The translations under genes were made by a program, and so were the position numbers. A stretch of DNA of 33,160 nucleotides from contig JAHFVD010000079.1 of NCBI GenBank assembly GCA_023264735.1, positions 1-33,160 on the forward strand, given 5' to 3'. Under the pieces are notes generated by a model that had not been told where the DNA came from, made no database searches, and saw only the letters and a program-made list of their open reading frames with translations. This document shows, one piece after another, positions 30,769-33,160 of the stretch (the stretch's first letter is position 1; every line of letters starts with the position of its first letter). The stretch comes from Mycobacterium sp. (lineage in GTDB: Bacteria; Actinomycetota; Actinomycetes; Mycobacteriales; Mycobacteriaceae).

Positions 30769-31473
30769 TCACAGCGGGTCGGTACCCTCGGCGATCTGCC
30801 GGGTGAGCGCCTTGTGCACCTCGTAACTGATGGCTCCCATCCAAATGGCAAAGGCTGCCAGGGGGATGTAGATCCCGACGATGCCGTTCCAGGCGAACGG
30901 ACCTGTCTTGAAGAACAACACCATGCCTGCCGGTGTGATCAACAGTGCGGCCCACGCGGTCAGGTAGCCCAACCAGCGCGGCAGGATGGGTGGATCGTTC
31001 TTGTCGATGAAGATCGCCACCACGATGCACCACATCTGTATCCACAGCGACCAGATCACGGTAACGAACAGGATCCAGCCGACGTCGTGCAAAGCCTCGG
31101 TGACCTCGGCGGCACGTCCATCGAAGCGGAACGCCGCCGCCATCCAGACCCCGATGGGAGTGATGAACTCCAAGGACAGCAGACCGCAGGAGACGAGCTG
31201 GGTTGCTGCCAGCGCGCGGGCGCCGTCAATTCGCTTGAGCTGTCCGGAGATCGCCGCAGCCCACGGGACGAGCAGCGCCGAGGCCGCCATCACGATGACA
31301 AGCCCGAGCTTGATCAAGACTGTGTTATCCGCGTAGAGCTGACGGATCTCGTCGGCGGTGGCGCTTGGCCGCGAGGGCGGAAAGAACCCCATCACGAAGA
31401 TGAAGGTGGCGAACCAGATGAGCACCATCACAGGACCCGCCCAGATCAGGACGCGTTGAACTCGTGCTTCCAC
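30769..31473 (-). CDS. Multi-spanning membrane protein, member 3 of the paralogue trio
   Basis: A membrane protein of 234 residues with five or six helices and the trio blocks: FPPSRPSATADEIRQLYADN (then LKRIDGA) and LPRWLGYLTAWAAL followed by GPFAWNGIVGIYIPL. I chose GTG 31473 because AAAGGA lies seven bases upstream; a TTG at 31479 is possible. Unlike the other two members it is not under the 21-bp dyad but under the four-half-site dyad, and is followed by a TetR gene. The function is unknown. Confidence 0.87.
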   Translation of the reverse strand: MEARVQRVLIWAGPVMVLIWFATFIFVMGFFPPSRPSATADEIRQLYADNTVLIKLGLVIVMAASALLVPWAAAISGQLKRIDGARALAATQLVSCGLLSLEFITPIGVWMAAAFRFDGRAAEVTEALHDVGWILFVTVIWSLWIQMWCIVVAIFIDKNDPPILPRWLGYLTAWAALLITPAGMVLFFKTGPFAWNGIVGIYIPLAAFAIWMGAISYEVHKALTRQIAEGTDPL

Positions 31474-31547
31474 GGTCAATTCCTTTCAGGTAGGCGCGTT
31501 TTCACCTCTGGACAGATAGGCGTGTGGTGGGTCACACTAGCATGGCA

Positions 31548-31580
31548 ACGACAACACGACAATAACTGTCGTCATGTCGT
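31548..31580. promoter_or_regulatory. Four-half-site operator in a divergent promoter
   Basis: ACGACA occurs at 31548-31553 and 31556-31561; TGTCGT occurs at 31567-31572 and 31575-31580. The four half-sites are exactly symmetrical about 31564, with 2-bp gaps on each side and a 5-bp centre. It lies 19 bases upstream of the FAD oxidoreductase start and 74 from the divergent membrane gene. Such double dyads suit two TetR dimers binding together, as known for QacR. Confidence 0.75.
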
Positions 31581-31599
31581 ATCGGAGGGAATTCGGGTG

Positions 31600-33160
31600 A
31601 TGGACTGCTACGACTTTGTCGTCATCGGCGGTGGCCACAACGGCCTGAGCGCAGCATGCACGCTGGCTGCGGACGGAGCGTCGGTCGTAGTGCTGGAGCA
31701 GCGCGACATTGTTGGCGGATTGTCCACGAGCTACCCGTATTTGGCTGCCGCGCCGCACCATTGGCTGAGTACTGGCGCGATGGATGACATGTTCATGTCC
31801 TGCACGTCGATCGTCGATGACCTCAAGCTCCGCAGCCACGGGTTCGACACGATTCCCGTTCCGGCGCCGTACGGTTGGCTCGGGGAGGATGGGGCGACGC
31901 TGCTGCTGTTCTCCGACTTCGACCGCACGCTGCGCGAAGTGCGCCGATTTTCCGAGCACGATGCGCGCGCATACGCCGATCTGCAACCGGCACTCAGATG
32001 GATCTTCGGGGCGTTGGCCCAGGTGATGTCGCGGCATCCACGCCATCTCGTCGGCTTCGAACTGGGTAAGCATCTGTTGCGCCTGGCCCCTGATCGTTCC
32101 ATTCGGCGGCGCCTCGGGCAGATCATGTCAAACAACTTGATCGACCTGGTGGCCGACACGTTCCGCAGCGACCCGGTGCGTTCGCTGTGCACCTACTGGG
32201 GCAGCATGATCGGCCCGATCGACGCCGACGGCGGCGGCTTCTACTGCGTGGGTCTCGCTGCCGTACACATGAAGCCCGGCGTCCAGCGCCCCCGTCGCGG
32301 GATGTCCTCCGTCGTCGAGGCGCTGGCTGCCCGGGCACGTGACTGCGGTGCCGACATTCGCACGGGTATCGGAGTCGAACGTGTTCTGGTGACCGACGGC
32401 ACGAGCCGTGGGGTGCGGCTCACCGACGGCACTGAGATTCTCGCCCGCCGCGGTGTTCTCGCCGCGGTTCCGCCACAGTTGGCCTACGGCGCCCTCCTGG
32501 AGGACGGAGTCGTCGATTCCGCAGTGCGCGCGAAGGTCGCGACCATGCCGGCGAGCGGGAACAACTCCGCGACGTTCAAGATCGACATGGCGCTGGCCGG
32601 GCACGTGGAGTTATTTGCCGCGCAGCGCATCCGGGCCGGCATCGACGGTTACGACCTGAGGAATGTCTCGCTGATGACGGGCACGTTCGACGACCAGATC
32701 GCTCAGCTCGGACTGATCAGGCGTGGCGAATCCCTGGCGCGCCCACCCGTGTATCTCTCGGTACTGTCCGGACTCGATCCGAGCATTGCGCCCGAGGGTC
32801 AGGACGTCCTGTACGTGGCATCCAATGTCCCCGCCCAGCCTCGGGAGGGTTGGGACGTCGTCAAACCGTGGTTTACCGACGCGGTACTGGGGTCGGCTGC
32901 CACGCACCTGTCCGGACTTGATGCCGAGATCGGCCGGATCGTCACCTCACCGGCGGACTTCGGTGCGCAGTTTGCCACGCCCAACGGCTCGTACTTCCAC
33001 GTCGACATGACCCCACTGCGCCTCGGGATGAGACGCCCCGCCCCAGGGCTGGGGGGTTACCGCGGCCCCGTCGGCCGCTACTTTCACGCCGGCGCGGGAT
33101 CGCATCCCGGCGGTGGCGTCAGCGCCTGGCCCGGGCGGCTGGCAGCGCAGACCGCGTTGA
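31600..33160 (+). CDS. FAD-dependent oxidoreductase, phytoene-desaturase type, 3' end missing
   Basis: At least 520 residues; the frame is open to the last base, and the TGA that ends the window is out of frame. The N-terminal VVIGGGHNGLSAACTLAADG followed by VVVLEQRDIVGGLST is the FAD motif of the CrtI/phytoene-desaturase and amine-oxidase group. The C-terminal FHAGAGSHPGGGVSAWPG matches the conserved end of these proteins, so little is missing. GGAGGG precedes the ATG. Members desaturate or isomerise hydrophobic polyenes and other lipids. It is divergent from the membrane gene at 31473 behind the four-half-site operator, and so is probably co-regulated with it and the TetR gene at 30134. 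Confidence 0.92.
   Translation, partial: MDCYDFVVIGGGHNGLSAACTLAADGASVVVLEQRDIVGGLSTSYPYLAAAPHHWLSTGAMDDMFMSCTSIVDDLKLRSHGFDTIPVPAPYGWLGEDGATLLLFSDFDRTLREVRRFSEHDARAYADLQPALRWIFGALAQVMSRHPRHLVGFELGKHLLRLAPDRSIRRRLGQIMSNNLIDLVADTFRSDPVRSLCTYWGSMIGPIDADGGGFYCVGLAAVHMKPGVQRPRRGMSSVVEALAARARDCGADIRTGIGVERVLVTDGTSRGVRLTDGTEILARRGVLAAVPPQLAYGALLEDGVVDSAVRAKVATMPASGNNSATFKIDMALAGHVELFAAQRIRAGIDGYDLRNVSLMTGTFDDQIAQLGLIRRGESLARPPVYLSVLSGLDPSIAPEGQDVLYVASNVPAQPREGWDVVKPWFTDAVLGSAATHLSGLDAEIGRIVTSPADFGAQFATPNGSYFHVDMTPLRLGMRRPAPGLGGYRGPVGRYFHAGAGSHPGGGVSAWPGRLAAQTAL

Noticed and set aside
33158..33160. TGA at the very end of the window as stop of the FAD oxidoreductase
   Set aside because: It is out of frame with the ATG at 31600; the last in-frame codon is TTG at 33157-33159, so the gene continues beyond the window.
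1..33160. CRISPR arrays, insertion sequences, tRNA or rRNA genes
   Set aside because: No regularly spaced repeats, transposase-like frames or recognisable RNA genes were found on either strand.

Overview
The window is GC-rich actinobacterial DNA, most likely from a fast-growing mycobacterium (Mycolicibacterium or a close relative). The reasons are an apparent mycofactocin-coupled SDR, a CxxH-type 3Fe-4S ferredoxin beside a P450, paired long and short acyl-CoA dehydrogenases, an AveC-like membrane protein, and five TetR regulators among beta-oxidation genes. Coding density is very high: 34 protein genes, many overlapping by 4 bp, and no gene-free stretch above 300 bases. I saw no rRNA, tRNA, insertion sequence, phage gene or CRISPR array.

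Layout. (1) 0-3.4 kb: a desaturase fused to its own reductase and ferredoxin, with a PucR-type regulator upstream. (2) 3.6-5.7 kb: a TetR gene, then a 7-helix membrane protein and a second TetR. (3) 5.9-12.0 kb: oxidation enzymes. A Baeyer-Villiger monooxygenase with an N-terminal extension is on the plus strand. Facing it is a minus-strand operon of P450, ferredoxin, aldehyde dehydrogenase and alpha-methylacyl-CoA racemase. (4) 12.2-26.4 kb: activated-acid degradation, with five acyl-CoA dehydrogenase family genes, three crotonases, a thiolase, two SDRs, a hotdog thioesterase, a SnoaL-like protein, an alpha/beta hydrolase and two more TetR genes. (5) 26.4-33.2 kb: a membrane module. It holds three paralogous membrane proteins, orphan cytochrome-oxidase subunit III/IV (NorE/NorF-like) proteins, the AveC-like protein, a TetR, and a phytoene-desaturase-type FAD oxidoreductase cut by the window end.

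Inferred joint role: degradation of a bulky hydrophobic, probably branched and cyclic compound such as a terpenoid or steroid-like molecule. A plausible route is hydroxylation by the P450, alcohol oxidation by the mycofactocin-type SDR, oxygen insertion by the BVMO, ester or lactone cleavage by the hydrolase, aldehyde oxidation, CoA activation by an enzyme not encoded here, racemisation and beta-oxidation. The substrate cannot be read from the sequence.

The strongest unexplained signal is a shared 21-bp dyad, half-sites close to TATGAG and CTCAAA separated by exactly 9 bp. I found it 11 times between 4.28 and 27.37 kb, in front of most catabolic transcription units and also in front of the orphan oxidase-subunit and membrane-protein genes. 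It ties the membrane module to the catabolic cluster as one regulon. Two paralogous TetR proteins (5100-5720 and 22843-23466), each in a unit carrying the site, are the obvious candidate regulators. A different dyad with four half-sites at 31548-31580 marks a second control circuit at the right end.
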